A stretch of DNA of 64,000 bases from Hemibagrus wyckioides (taxonomy: Eukaryota > Chordata > Actinopteri > Siluriformes > Bagridae). The notes below the pieces were generated by a model. That model was not told where the DNA came from. It saw only the letters and a program-made list of their open reading frames with translations, and ran no database searches. Of the stretch, positions 42,231 through 54,958 are shown one piece after another; position 1 is the stretch's first letter; each line of letters starts with the position of its first letter. The stretch is taken from the NCBI RefSeq assembly GCF_019097595.1, contig NC_080717.1, forward strand, positions 18,638,336 to 18,702,335, read 5' to 3'. The position numbers and the translations under genes are program-made.

Positions 42231-45200
42231 CATGTGAAATCCAGCAGGCTCGCTGTGGTAATGGAACAATGTGGAGGGTATTTGGTTGAGGGACTACAGA
42301 GGGATTTACTTTTAGTACCCAAAAGTTGCCACAGCTCTTATTTAACCTTGAATGAAATTCCTAGTGCATGGGTGGGACTACTCAGCCAAATGATGCGTTG
42401 TGTGCTGGTTTTGGTTTGTTAATTGAATGAATCTGTTCAATAACATTAACAATAACAATAACATTAGATTCAAAAGCTTCATGTAAAAATGGATTTTTGT
42501 GAGCTTTTCAGGTAGTAAATGTTTTTTTTTATCTTACTAAAGGGATTCTTCTTTGGACCCTGTCTGAAAGGGAAAAAATATTGACCTTCTTTTACCCTTT
42601 TTTTCCCCCAATAATTTCTCTTCAGTGCAAATGTTAAGAAGTGAAATTTGAGCACAATTCTCCTGGATTATTTTGAGGTTAGTGGAAGTTTGATTTTGTC
42701 CTAAATCATTTCTTTAAATTTGAGATTCGGATTTCAGACGGTGCTCCAGGTTTAGGCTAGGTGGGGTTTCTGCTCACATGTCATAGCCTGTCCATCAAAA
42801 TCCATGGAGAGTCTTTGTATACACGCCTTCCTACTTCCTTCCTACAAGCTATCCAAACCACAAAATAAACCAGGCCAGGCCTGGATCAGATGGAAGTCAT
42901 ATTCATATGCTTTTTGTGGACACTTAATGAAAGTGTAGTCAAATTGGGTTGGATTGGACATTTTAGAAATGACATGCCTATATGGGCGGCAAGGAATAAA
43001 TTCACAGTTAATTATAATTTACTACGTATTTACTCCGTAGGCTACAGTTCAGTGTGGAGTTAAAGTTTCTGAGTGCATTTATTTTCATCCTCATGACACG
43101 AGCACCAGGACTGCTTGAAAAACCACAAACTACACAAGTGTTGCTATTTTTAAAGGTTTTAATAAACTGATACATGGTACACTAAATAGAGAGTATTTGA
43201 CTGTGACCACACATATTTCTGAAGGAAATTGTGATCATCTTTTTGCAAAACATAAAATGTTCCTAGGCTTACACTTCCTTAGAATACAGTACTAAAAGTA
43301 ACACATTATTTTGCTAGATCGGTTTTGCTACAGAAGGCAACATTAAAAGACACGAATTGTGGAGCAAAATCTTCTCTCTTTTTTTTTTTAAAGAAATAAG
43401 ATACCTGAGATGTTCATTTTAATATTGTGCATTAGACCAAGTGAATTCTAATGAAAGAAGAATGAAGTTTGTTCAGCTAGGCTGGGAATCCCAGGGTATC
43501 TGAGTATCATTTTTTACCTCAGTAATGTGTTCTCAACCAAGTATACTCAGAAAATATTTTGTAACCGTGTTGCTGAATTTTACCCTTTAGGCATAGAAGA
43601 CATTTTTTCAGACGTTTCCTGAGGATACAAACAAAAACCAGACAAACTAGCAAAGATATAAATAGTTCTAGGAAATATGACATACACAAAAGTATATTAG
43701 ATCAGATATTTCTGTCTGTTGTATCTTTGTTTTTGTTTTTTTTAAGGGCTTGTCCACAGGTTTGACTCCCTAAAGATAGTTCTGGGATGAGCTCTATGAA
43801 AGAGTTAACTCATAAAATAAAACGAAGACCTCAGAATGCTGTGTAGGAGTCAGCCACATTCCTCATTCTACAGTCTGCCCTGCAGTTTTACAGAAGCTAA
43901 GCCTGCATATGTACTCCTGGAATTTTATTTTTTAATTGATTTGTATCGTATAGCTGCTTCATTTATTCGAACAGATGCTAAAGCACAGTATGTGTCTCTT
44001 CACATTTTTGCCTTTAAAATGATATTAAAACTAGAATCTTAAGTTATTTAATATTTATTATATTTATTATTTCAACACCATTTTACACATTATTTTTAAG
44101 CTTAGCTAGCTTACATTTGGTTTATAGGAAGAAGAAAAAAAGAATCCTTTGTCTGGATTAACTTCTAAATGATATAAAAGTTAAATGTTTACCGTCTCTA
44201 GACCCTCTTGGACAGCATATATAAAATAAAGAGCAGGTTAAGATTGATTCTCTGGGCAAGATAGAACAAAAAAGGGTGTCTAGATGCAGACATCAATGCT
44301 GTGGGTGTAGAGAGGCAGTGTTAGGTGGGGCTGAGCTGCAGGCCCTCAGAGGTAGAAATTAGGGAAGCTTTGCCGGCCCTGTGGTGAGACTCCTCACTAA
44401 ACTACCATCATGTGTTTGTCCTCTTGGCTCTAAATACCCCCTTCACTATGCGCACCCAGCACTTATCCCCGCAGCCTGGTTTGCCAGGGCCCTTACAAAA
44501 GTCATTCCAAGAGCTGTCTCTCGCTGGCCTGTAACATTTTTCTCTCTCATTCTCATCTGCCACCCTGAGCATTTAAACCTGTCCTGCACCGGGCAATTGC
44601 CTATACAATTGTTTGGACTTTCCCATAAACATGTTTGTCTTTATACCAGGTTTTGTGTATATTTTTTTTTTAAACTGAGGTTTAGATGTATGGCTGGCTA
44701 TTTTGGGAAAGGAAATGTTATGTTGAGAATATGGTTTCTGTGTGTGTGTGTGTGTGTCTGTCTTAAGAGCCAGTGCTCCAACTATAGAATAAACATCTGC
44801 ATATTTGTGTCACTTAAGCAGGAACAAATCTCTACCAAATGACTTGTCCTCAGTTGATGTCAAAATCAAAGCAAAATATGAAACGTTGGGGGGGGGGGGG
44901 GGCGGTTGAATTAAACTATCAGACAGCCAGAAGAGGGCGCCATATTTTCATCTGTGGTTCACGTCATGTCTGATCTTCTCTTAAAAGAAAAAAAATATCC
45001 AGCAGCTAGAGTTAATGGCATTAGATTCATACACATTAGGAGAGTCTATCTAATCTAATCAAATATTATCAATTTTAGTAAACATTTGTGAAAAGTTCAG
45101 ACCTTCTGCTCGTTCGTCAAGAACTGCAGATTGGGCAAAAACATAAAAAACAAATCAAAAGATAAATACTTGACAATATATTATATATTTAAAACACTCA

Positions 45201-46673
45201 CAGAAATGATCATAAAAACCTGTATGTAATAAAATAAAATACTTTTACAAATTAAGGTGTTTAAAAATAAGTGTAGGAATGATTAATAAAAAAACTGTGG
45301 AGTTTATATGAGTTATGTAAATGCAAGTGTGTTTCTGTGGCTGTGTTTTCATTCTATCATTCTAAGGCAACCTCACTGGACCACTGTGAGAGAGAGACAC
45401 TTTCTGAATCTACTAGATTTCACAATAACATTTACTGTTACTGTTAAAAGCATGGAAAATGAACTTGTTCTGAACTAGTGGAGAATTCCTAGACAAGTCA
45501 AATAATGTGAAAAGCTCAACTTGTGTGCCATGTAAGCCTTTTTGGCCTTTTTAGTTTTGATGTAGGAATGTAGTCAGTATATTATAGCCACATATCACCC
45601 AGTATGCAGATTACTTCACTAATAAGGGATGATTACAAACTGGGAATGTTGTACTTCAGACCCTTTCGATATTTGCCGAAGACAAAGGCATGCGTCAATA
45701 TTAGTGACAAGTCTGTGTGCATATCGTTTGTAAAGCAACCCCCTAACACCTGGTTTGATTTCTCCTAATCGTGTACATTAATGCATGATAAAAAATTATT
45801 TAGATGTCTATTACTGATTACTGTAGCTTAAAAAGAAAAGTCCTTATAAAGGAAAAATAAATATAACCCACATGAATCTGTGAAATACGCAGTTCATAAA
45901 GTTAACAAACGGAAAAAGTAAATCTAAGTTTAGCATCCTGGGGATTATTTTAATATGTAACTACACTGCCCTAATAAATACGATATTAATACAATTACAG
46001 CACAAATACAGGTTATTGGAGCAATAGCAAACTGGTTTATGTGGGTTTTGTTTATTTCTGCATACGGATATTTCTGATGCATTCCAGGATATGACTTATT
46101 TTAGTCTACTGTCTTGGTGAAGAAGACATTTCCAGAGCAATTAAATGATCTTTGGGGACCAAATAAACAAGCTGAACATTACTGCACTCTTTTGAAAAAA
46201 AAAATCATGCAAAGTTTCTTTAAGGTATTTTTAAGTTCCAAAAAGAGTCTAGCTTGGATCTCTTTTCTGAACAGGAAACACTCACTTATATGGATCTACA
46301 TGGGAGGCTTTCCCCAGAGGGACAAATGAAGTCCTTTTAAGGGTTCTAGATTTAACCTTTTTTGCAGGCTTTGTTAAATGTATAGGCTATGTAATGGGGA
46401 CATGTATAATAGTTATATTCCCAAATCATCAGCCATCATAATCGACCACAACCCCTAAAATATTTCTGCAATTCAAATACTGAAAAAGTATAAAATATAT
46501 ACGCTTGTTAACATCTTTTTCTGTTTCAGACCAGCAAGAGGGGCAGGGAATTCCCTTGAAAGCACTGTTTCTTTGTAAATGATTATTTAGTGGCAACCCA
46601 CACATTTCTGTATGCTATGCTAAGACTGAAGTGAAAACCTCAAGTTTCACATTTCCTGCAGAGATTAATGTCT
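42231..46673 (+). other. Intergenic DNA and kcnk4 3' flank
   Basis: Tail-to-tail space between tgfb (+) and kcnk4 (-). Includes a (GT)n run at 44738-44759, a poly-G tract at 44888-44902 and long AT-rich sequence. The kcnk4 3' UTR must lie in the right part. An open frame at 44381-44842 has no protein character. No gene was recognised. Confidence 0.5.
44888..44902 (+). repeat. Poly-G tract
   Basis: Fifteen G in a row, followed by CGG. Confidence 0.95.
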
Positions 46674-49600
46674 TCAGTCTTTTAGTGGTGGAGGTGTTGG
46701 TGGATATGATGGTGGATGAAGTTCACTGCTGTATGCTCTCTGTAGTCCTAACGGACTCATAGATGGAAGTTGCCTTCTCATGCTTCTTTTCTTGGGCCTG
46801 CGAGGCCGGTTTGAACCAGCCCCAGACACTTTGACGCGGTCACTTAGTGTGTCCGACGACTCGTCGATGTAGGCCAAGTTCTCACCAAAGAAGTCCAAGA
46901 GAGAGGGTCCAGCAGCAGAAGAAGGAGTAGGAGAAGGAGGTGGAAGACTCGCATCGGCATTATCATTTTCACTTTCCTGCTTTCTCTCAGGCTCATCTCC
47001 TGACCCAGACCCCTGCGAGTTCCACTCTGACTGGGACCAGGAGTCCGATGGTGTCTCAGATATGGAGTCCGATCCTGATACCGATCTGGACGTGGATCCG
47101 GACGTGGATCCGGAACCAGGCTTGGAATCAGACCTCAATTCAGAGTGTGACATAGGCCTTGAGCTTTGTCCTGATGTTAAGCAAGATCCAGGTCTCATCT
47201 CATAATTCGTATGTAATCTAGACAAAGCCAGCACATCACATATTATATTGTGATTAAGCAGAATTGAACCAAAACTGGGGTTAAAAAGTGTAAAAACTGT
47301 ATAAATTAAAGAAAACATTTGAGATCTGCCTGCTAACCTGGTGTCTGATGCACTGTTATACCGGGAATCAGGCAAGTTCACAAACAGATGGCCATTTTCC
47401 CTAATGGAATTAGCCTCCAGAGAAACTCCATGAGGAAGTCCGTCCACAGTGAGCTTTGGGTGTCGATGGTGCGCGCCACGCCGGCGTTTCCTTCTACGCC
47501 TTCGCTGGAGCTGGAAAGGATCATTAAGGTCCAAAGGGACAGGGATGCGAAAGTCCATAGACATGTTCTGGATATTCTGGGTCCAATCTGTAGCATGTGC
47601 TCGTAGCTCCTCCATCTTAAGAAAATACAAATGTAAAGGTGCATAGGTTCCAGAGAAATGTAGGAATTTATTTAGTACGGCATGCAGCTTTTGAAATATA
47701 CACAGTGTACAAGTTCATATAAATGATTCATGTAAGCTCAGCTGCAAATAAGACAGAGACTGAAATGAGCAGCTTATGTGTGTATGTGTATGTATTTACT
47801 ATCAGATTGAAAAAGCATAGTGAATGCAGTTTACTGGTGCTACAGGAATACACACACGGGACTGCTCTTTGCAAATTTCGAACACATTCACACCCACCTC
47901 TGCCCTGGTTTTCTTGGAGAGCATTCGGAGCCAGTTGCCTATCATAGTGAGGATGGAGGCAAAGTAGGCCAAGCCAAACACGATCCATAACCACACCAGG
48001 GGCTTGTAGATAGGATTGTCATTTTTCCGGTTCTCTAAGATAAGATAAATGAATCTTGGGTCTGGCTTTCAGATTACAAATCCCTTTTAGTATTGCAGTC
48101 GAATTTCCAGTAAAACTAACTGTTTAGACAGCTAGCCAAAATATTTGGACCTCGTCTCAAGGCTAAGTCACTGGAGAAAAGAATATCCGGATGTATATCC
48201 ATGGATATAAACATTATTCACTGAGGCCAGCTTAATTGGCTTGTTAAAGCTTCACTGTAATTAACCTCTTCCACAAATCACCAGGGGAATTAGCTAAATT
48301 ACAGAATGTTATCCATGGCAGAGGAAGATAACCACAAGATTTCCTGCAAACCCATAAGTAAATGTAATTTCCTGCCTTGTAAAAGAATTAAGAAGGTAAC
48401 TGTGTACCTGCTACATAGTCACCAAATCCCACAGTTGTCAGTGTGATTACTACAAAGTATCCTGCCTCCAGAAGTGTCCAGTTTTCCACTTCCTGAAATA
48501 CCACGGTGGGTAAGGCAATGAAGATCAAGCAGCCAATCAGAATGGAGAACACTGCAGATATGATCCGTACGCTGGTGTGTTTCACCTTCTTCTGCTTTTG
48601 TTAATAAGAATTAAACATTATTACATAATATAGCTTGAAATCCAGACAAAATTAGGTGTCAAATCTAGCAGGAAGACAAAGTGCTTGGGCTTGCTATACG
48701 CACTTGAAGATATTTAGCCACTTATTCTTGGAGGATCATCAATATCATCTAGCAAAAACCTTTCTGGTTTCTGGCTCTGGATCTTATTAGTAGTAATCTT
48801 GTTTGCAGCCTTATAGCCTGCATTGTTACATTAACTGCCTTCTAATCTGATAAAAAAGTAACCTCTAAAATGTGACCAATTAAAGAATCGAGTTAGAAGT
48901 AATTATAAAGCACTCACCCGGAACAGAGCCTCTATCTTTGCAATTGCCCTCCTGAGCATAGTGCCCAAATGATCTCCGACTCCAGCTAACAGGATGCCAA
49001 ACATGGGGATCCCCACCAGTGCATAGAATATACAAAACAGCTGGCCTGCCTCTGTCTTCGGGGAAAGGTTTCCAAAACCTGCAGAGAGAAGACCACAGAT
49101 TACGATGCAACATTAAGCAGAAACTTTCAAAAGAATAATAATGAACACTTTCAAAAGAATTGAATATAGCCATGACCAGCAACGTTCATTAGAGAAGAAA
49201 AACTGTGACACACTCACCAATGGTGGTGATGATGGTCCCACAGAAGAAGAAAGCATTGGCTAGATCCCATCTGCTGGTGAAATTAGTGCTTCTGGTATCC
49301 ACACCAGCTTCAATCGCAGTAACTACTGTCTGCAGAGATTAATAGTTCAGAGGTTACACTGGTGGTGGTGGTGATAGAGGATCTACAAGTTTGTGTTCAT
49401 TTTGTTTGTATAAATGCAAAGTAGCCTACATTATTGTAGTTGCGTTTTTTTCATGTTTCCAAACCATTCAACCTTGATACTTCTCTACTATGGATGCCAC
49501 AGATGCTTTACTAGCTTATTATGTATAGCCACAGATCATGCTAGTTAAAACATCATTTCACGGGAGTAGATTTTTATTATTTAACAGACAATTTCTGCTT

Positions 49601-50071
49601 ATCTGTCAACTGTCAGTTGCTAATTGTACAACAAACTCTACCTTAGCTAGTTAAGGTAGGCAAATAGGCAAGCTTACACTTGCTAATCGGATATGACTGT
49701 CTAAAAAAATAATTGTCTATTCAGAAACTGTCCTAAATGTATAAATACAGGAATTGTACATTTTCTGAAGAAGAAACAAGCTATCTTTAATATTATTTAA
49801 TTAGTACCAAAACCGACACACAGAACTACTGAAATTTTATGACAGAAACATCAAAATCACTAAAGAAGGTATGGAAGGAAGCTGTTTCTACAGCTATGTT
49901 TCTTAAATCCAGCACATATTAAATCTAGTCGTGTCTTAATACTACTACTACTACTACTAATAATAATAATAATAATGATATTATTATTATTAATAATAAC
50001 AATAATATTAATAATAATAATAATAAGCTTATTAAGCAAAACAGAATGTTGGTTCTTTCTAACCAACACAG

Positions 50072-50109
<38 letters not shown>

Positions 50110-50186
50110 TTAATAATAATAATAATATTAATAATAATAAGCTTATTAAGCAAAACAGAATGTTGGTTCTTTCTAACCAACACAGA

Positions 50187-50231
<45 letters not shown>

Positions 50232-52037
50232 AAGAAGAAGAAGAAGAATGCATTTAATGTAGTGATGGCATTGGAAATAATCAGCTACTACTGGTATGCT
50301 GTACCTGTAGAAATAGAATTATTAGAACTGTTAGAGATTTGTAGTAGTGCCAAATGGATTGTAATGTGTTCCTGGTGGTCTGTAAGGATAGTTTAATTGA
50401 ATGTGTTGTTCCTAATGGATCCTAGTGCTTAATCTCATTTTATTCAGATGGTAATTACCTACCCATGAAAGACAGCTCTATTGATTTCTGGTAGTAAATA
50501 TCAGGTATAGTTATTATATGCATAGGTCAGTTTAACTGGTCACTGTTAGCAAGTTTCTAAATCAAGTCCCTAAAAAGTAAATCTAACAGATAATATCAGC
50601 TTGGAAATACACTAATCAAACACTCTGTTAGAAACAACTGTACACCGACAAATTTGTGCAATTATCTAACCAGCCATTTGTGTGGCAGCAGTGCAATGCA
50701 TAAAATAATGCAGATTCTGGCCAGCAACTTTGGGTAGCCATCAGAATGGGGGAAAATGATCTCAGTGATTTTCACTGTAGCATGACTGTTGGTGCCAGAC
50801 AGGCTTGAGCAGTTCTATAACGTCTGATTTACTGGGATTTTCTGACACAACAGTCTCTAGAGTTTACTCAGAATGGTCCATAAATCCAGAGAGCAGAGAA
50901 ACGTCTTGCTGATGAGAAAGGTCAATGGCCTGGTTCGAACTGATAGAAAGGCTACAGTAAGTCAGACATGTACAATTGTGGTGAGCCCAAAAGCATCTTG
51001 GATGGGTGGATGGGCTAACAATAGCAGAAAACCTTCCATTTCTGTCAATCAAGGACAGAAAGCTGAGGCTATAGTGGGCACAGGCTCACCAAAACTGGAC
51101 AGTTAAAGGCTGGAAAAATGTAGTCTAGTCCGACAAATCTTGATTTCTCTGAGGCACACAGATATAGGGTCAGAATTTGGCACCAACAGCATGAATCCAT
51201 TGCCCCGGCCTGCCTTGGGTAAACAGTCCAAGCTGGTGGAGGTGGTGTAATGATGTGAATGTTTTCCTTGGACACTTTGGGCCCGATAATACCAATCAAT
51301 CATCAATTGAATACCACAACTGAGTATTTGGTGCTGACCATCCATCTATAACCCCAATATTCAAAAAGCTATTTCAAACTGTTTTCATGAACAAAGAGTG
51401 AGTTCAGTGTTCTTCACTCACCTTTCCAGGAACTGAATCTGAATCTAATAGAACACCTTTGGGATGTGGAAGAACGTGAGAGCCTCAGCATGAAAGTGCA
51501 CCTGAAAAATCTGCTGGAATTGTGTGATGCAATCGTCTTGGCACAGACTAGAGTCTCAAAGGAAGGTTTCCAATATTTTGTAGAATCCATGCCATGAAGA
51601 ACTGAGGCTGTTTTGAGAGCAAAGAGAAGCCCTACCCAGTATCAGTGTAGTGCTCATTATAATAAAGTGATAATCGATCCCTGGTTGAGAGATGTTTGAA
51701 AACCGCTGCATGTAATTTATTACTTATGTTATATTTAGGTCAATAATTGTGTGTGCTTTTATATATTTATTTATAAACTCAGGTTAATGGCTGGAATATG
51801 TATCTGATGCTGTACGATGTTGATGTTAAACAGAGCACAGAAATGTACCTGAGTGAAATCGCTAAGACTGCTCTCTTGAACACAGTTGTGCGTGTTCAGG
51901 AAAAAGCGCCGAGATTCATGCAGCTTTTCATAAGCCTGTTTCTCTTTGGAAGCCTCCAACCAGCCGAACACCAATGCTCCTATCACCAGATACAGCAGCA
52001 CAGCTGCCAGGATCGTCAGCAGCGTCGAGCAGCGCAT
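46674..52037 (-). CDS. kcnk4: kcnk4, two-pore potassium channel TRAAK type (complete coding region)
   Basis: Mechano- and lipid-sensitive K2P leak channel in the plasma membrane. Exons from 5' to 3' on the minus strand: 52037-51849, 49329-49218, 49078-48918, 48594-48408, 48034-47898, 47615-47338, 47217-46674. They join in frame to 535 residues. The start [18 protein letters not shown] matches human TRAAK and forms TM1; Cys52, the cap disulphide cysteine, is at the same residue number as in human TRAAK. A glycosylation site NFT is at 79-81. Pore 1 is TIITTIGFGN (about 95-104) and pore 2 is [12 protein letters not shown] (205-216). TM4 is about 228-252 ([19 protein letters not shown]). The tail keeps [16 protein letters not shown], the conserved TRAAK tail motif (human ENLAFIDESSDTQSER), which separates it from TREK1/2. 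The tail is much longer than in human TRAAK (393 aa) because of a Ser-rich acidic insert. Intron 1 holds a Tc1-like relic and an AAT array. Confidence 0.95.
49938..50239 (+). repeat. (AAT)n/(ATT)n array with two unique inserts
   Basis: Compound AAT array in kcnk4 intron 1. It contains two copies of a unit with AAGCTTATTAAGCAAAACAG followed by a perfect hairpin GTTGGTTCTTTCTAACCAAC (50048-50067 and 50162-50181), 114 bases apart. The array ends in an AAG run. Confidence 0.95.
50640..51672 (+). mobile_element. Decayed Tc1-like transposon in kcnk4 intron 1
   Basis: Left end: GCCATTTGTGTGGCAGCAGT, GCATAAAATAATGCAGATTC. Degraded transposase pieces follow, such as AGAGCAGAGAAACGTCTTGC, AAGCTGGTGGAGGTGGTGTA, ATAGAACACCTTTGGGATGT, which would encode IEHLWDV in an intact copy. 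Right end: CCCAGTATCAGTGTAGTGCTC and TTATAATAAAGTG. Frames are broken by many stops and shifts, so it is not functional. Orientation is opposite to kcnk4. Confidence 0.8.
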
Positions 52038-52129
52038 GGTTCATCAGCCTCCTCCAGGGATTTGACCAGGAGGTTCAGAGTGTTAATTCAGGAGCACCGG
52101 GGACGTCTCGTCAGGTCCACATCAACTAA

Positions 52130-52135
52130 CTGCAA
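52130..52135 (-). promoter_or_regulatory. Likely acceptor of the kcnk4 start-codon exon
   Basis: On the minus strand TCCGTTGCAG precedes about 92 bases of 5' UTR before the ATG at 52037. It would join to the donor near 53907. Confidence 0.4.
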
Positions 52136-52599
52136 CGGAAATGTGCTTGTTAATTGCTGTCTGTTCTGCCTAACAATGTCAGGATGAAACCAGAAACAGG
52201 GGAATGAAAGGTTAAGTTTGCTGTCTGCCTATGCTGCCTGTAAAGTCTACAAACCTAAAAAGGTTACCTACGGCACTGCTCTGTCATCCCAGGTGGCAGT
52301 CTTATCCTCATCCATTACAGAAGGTGCTTCTCTTACTCTCTTCTGTACATTCGGCCTTGATTACTGAAACCTGTGGAGCACAGCAGCCAAAACAAATGGC
52401 TAAACACCACCATGTTGAGAGGTGTTGGTGCAAACCAGACATGAGACAGAGTATCATAAGCATAACATATCAGAGCACAACAAATGACGCCATAGTAACA
52501 AAGCCCCTGGCGGAGGTCTGTGTAAACACAGTGTTCTACAGATTGCTGACAGGACCCTGATGTACAGCAGGACATTCAGCGTTATAGCAACTAGCCCAC

Positions 52600-52843
52600 A
52601 TCATGTAGCCTGTATCATGCAACCAGGAAGAGAGTACGAATACAAACACGAATAACTTTAACGTATTTGCATCTGTATAACAAGATTCAATGTGCAGCTG
52701 CCCAGCAAGCTTGTAGACACATTAGATATATAAATAAATGTATATATTTATATATAAATGTATGAATAGGTGTAACAGAAAAAGTATTTTATGCACTGGA
52801 TGATGGCATTCTGTAATCAGGCAAATCAGCCATGCAGAATATG

Positions 52844-52908
<65 letters not shown>

Positions 52909-52919
52909 TATATATATAC

Positions 52920-52952
<33 letters not shown>

Positions 52953-53490
52953 CAAGAATCTGCTTCAGACAGAACATTAGCTGAAAACATGCAAAATATT
53001 GTAAATGAGATCAAAAACAGGTTCGATAATATTAGCAGAATGGGATTGCACTGAAGCAGCTTTGAGAGCAGAGTCGAGATCAAGAACAATTTCCTAAAAA
53101 TTACTAAAGCTGTTATTAAATTTTTTTCCCTTCTTGGTAAAATGAAGACTACAACAGCTACATTACATTTTGTTTGAATGAATATCCCATTTCGTTAAAG
53201 TTTACACAATAATACTAATTTAAAAGGTTTTAACACAGAATCAAAAATCTATTCCAATGAGAAGTTGCTCACAAAAAACAACAAAAACAAGGCATTACAT
53301 TTCTAATTCCTGTTTATAAAACCAAGTTGCTAACAGGAGCAAAACTAAAACTGTGAATAAATGCTAAACCTCTAAGACACTTTATGTCTCTACAATATTA
53401 TCAGCAACACTGTAAATAAAACCATCCCAGAATCAGATAACAACAGAAATGTTCCATGGTGCAATTAAATAACCAGTTACTAAAGTTCTG
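52600..53490 (+). other. Intronic/upstream DNA of kcnk4
   Basis: AT-rich; apart from the microsatellite at 52843-52952 nothing was recognised. Confidence 0.5.
52843..52952 (+). repeat. Compound (TA)n (GT)n microsatellite
   Basis: TA units, then ACAC and TATATATA blocks, then a GT run. Confidence 0.95.
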
Positions 53491-53495
53491 TTAAA

Positions 53496-53690
53496 CACAC
53501 TATTCATATAACATATTCATAACATATGACCACACTATTCATATAACATATTCATAACATATGACCACACTATTCATATAACATATTCATAACATATGAC
53601 CACACTATTCATATAACATATTCATAACATATGACCACACTATTCATATGATATATTCATATGACCACACTATTCATATGACATATTCAT
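53496..53690 (+). repeat. 35-bp minisatellite
   Basis: Four near-identical 35-base units starting CACACTATTCATATAACATA (53496, 53531, 53566, 53601), then two shorter diverged units (53636, 53666). It lies between the putative kcnk4 5' UTR exon and the start-codon exon. Confidence 0.95.
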
Positions 53691-53907
53691 GGTATACCAA
53701 CTTTTGTGGTTTAAGTGTTAATGACTTCATAGCTTATTAACCAGTAAGGCAAAGATGAAAATCCTACAGCAAAACACTAGAAAAGATCCTGAGACACAGA
53801 TATACTGTCACTAAGTTAAAAAAAAAAAAAACAACAACCCAACTAAACAAAGCAGAAGTTATTATTTAAATATTACAGTAATTTAGCAATTTCTAAGTTG
53901 CACTTAC

Positions 53908-54303
53908 CTTGTCTTTAGTGAAAAGTAAAGATAGAAAACTGTAAGATTCCACAGAGTGAAGGTCAGGAGTTCCCTCTCCGCAATAAACGGGAGTGATTGT
54001 GTGCAAACAATCATCGGGTGTTTCCCCATTCCCAGGCCTTAACATCAGCTTGCCAACACCGGAGAGGAGAAAGAACAGAGGACATTGGACAGAAAACAGA
54101 GCGAGGACAGAGATCAGAGGGCTCCTGGAGAAGGGGGGGGGTGTGGAGGGATGGAGACAGGGAGATAGGAAGAGAATAGCACTGAGGACGCATAGTGCAT
54201 AAATAAGTCTTGCCTGTTTATCCCACTCCATCTCATATTTGTAAACAATTTTCATGACCTGTGGTTGGCTCTCTATTTCATGTTTGTTCATCTTTGCAGA
54301 CAT
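53908..54303 (-). other. Possible 5' UTR exon of kcnk4
   Basis: The only support is an excellent minus-strand donor, AAGACAAG|GTAAGTGC at 53908/53907, upstream of kcnk4 and in its orientation. The limits of the exon at the 5' side are unknown. The stretch is GC-richer and contains an open frame, which shows no protein similarity and is not called as coding. Confidence 0.35.
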
Positions 54304-54776
54304 TTAACGCCCCATACTGCATACATAATCATTACAAGACTGGCATATTCCAACCATTAGCCTCTCAAGTGATGTTTGACTTTTGTAGAAAGTTGTGAAT
54401 TATTGTCATCTTCCTACAAAAACCAACCAGCTGAAAACACTCTGGTGGCTGAATAATACAAATTCATTTATAACCCATGTTATTTGCACCCTTTAAAAAT
54501 AGGGATTCATTGAATTTATTCAACTATGAAAGATTTTAAAATTTGACATGAGCAAAAATGTATAGTATCTAAAATTAATATCAGGCAATAAGATATATAT
54601 ATAGAGAGAGAGACAGAACTTAACCATATGGATTATGCAGAATATTTATTTTAGAATGTTTAAATATGAAGTGGCACAAATATATGTGAAAGTACTGCCC
54701 CACTCACCTCTTTTATTTTAATTGTTATTAATTTCATATCATTCCATATATATATATATGCATAATATATATACAT

Positions 54777-54863
<87 letters not shown>

Positions 54864-54922
54864 ATATATATGCATAATATATATATACATAATTATATAT
54901 ATATGCATAATTATATATATGC

Positions 54923-54958
<36 letters not shown>

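Noticed and set aside
44381..44842. 153-codon open frame between tgfb and kcnk4
   Set aside because: Passes through a GT microsatellite and shows no protein similarity.
46940..47155. Plus-strand open frames opposite the kcnk4 and CENP-F-like exons
   Set aside because: They are shadows of conserved minus-strand coding exons.
49860..50396. Poly-Asn and poly-Ile open frames
   Set aside because: Translation of the AAT/ATT array in kcnk4 intron 1.
50640..51672. Functional transposase gene
   Set aside because: Many stops and frame breaks, with DDE motifs degraded.
53893..54303. 136-codon open frame upstream of kcnk4
   Set aside because: No similarity to any protein I know, and it ends at a strong donor; more likely 5' UTR exon or noncoding.
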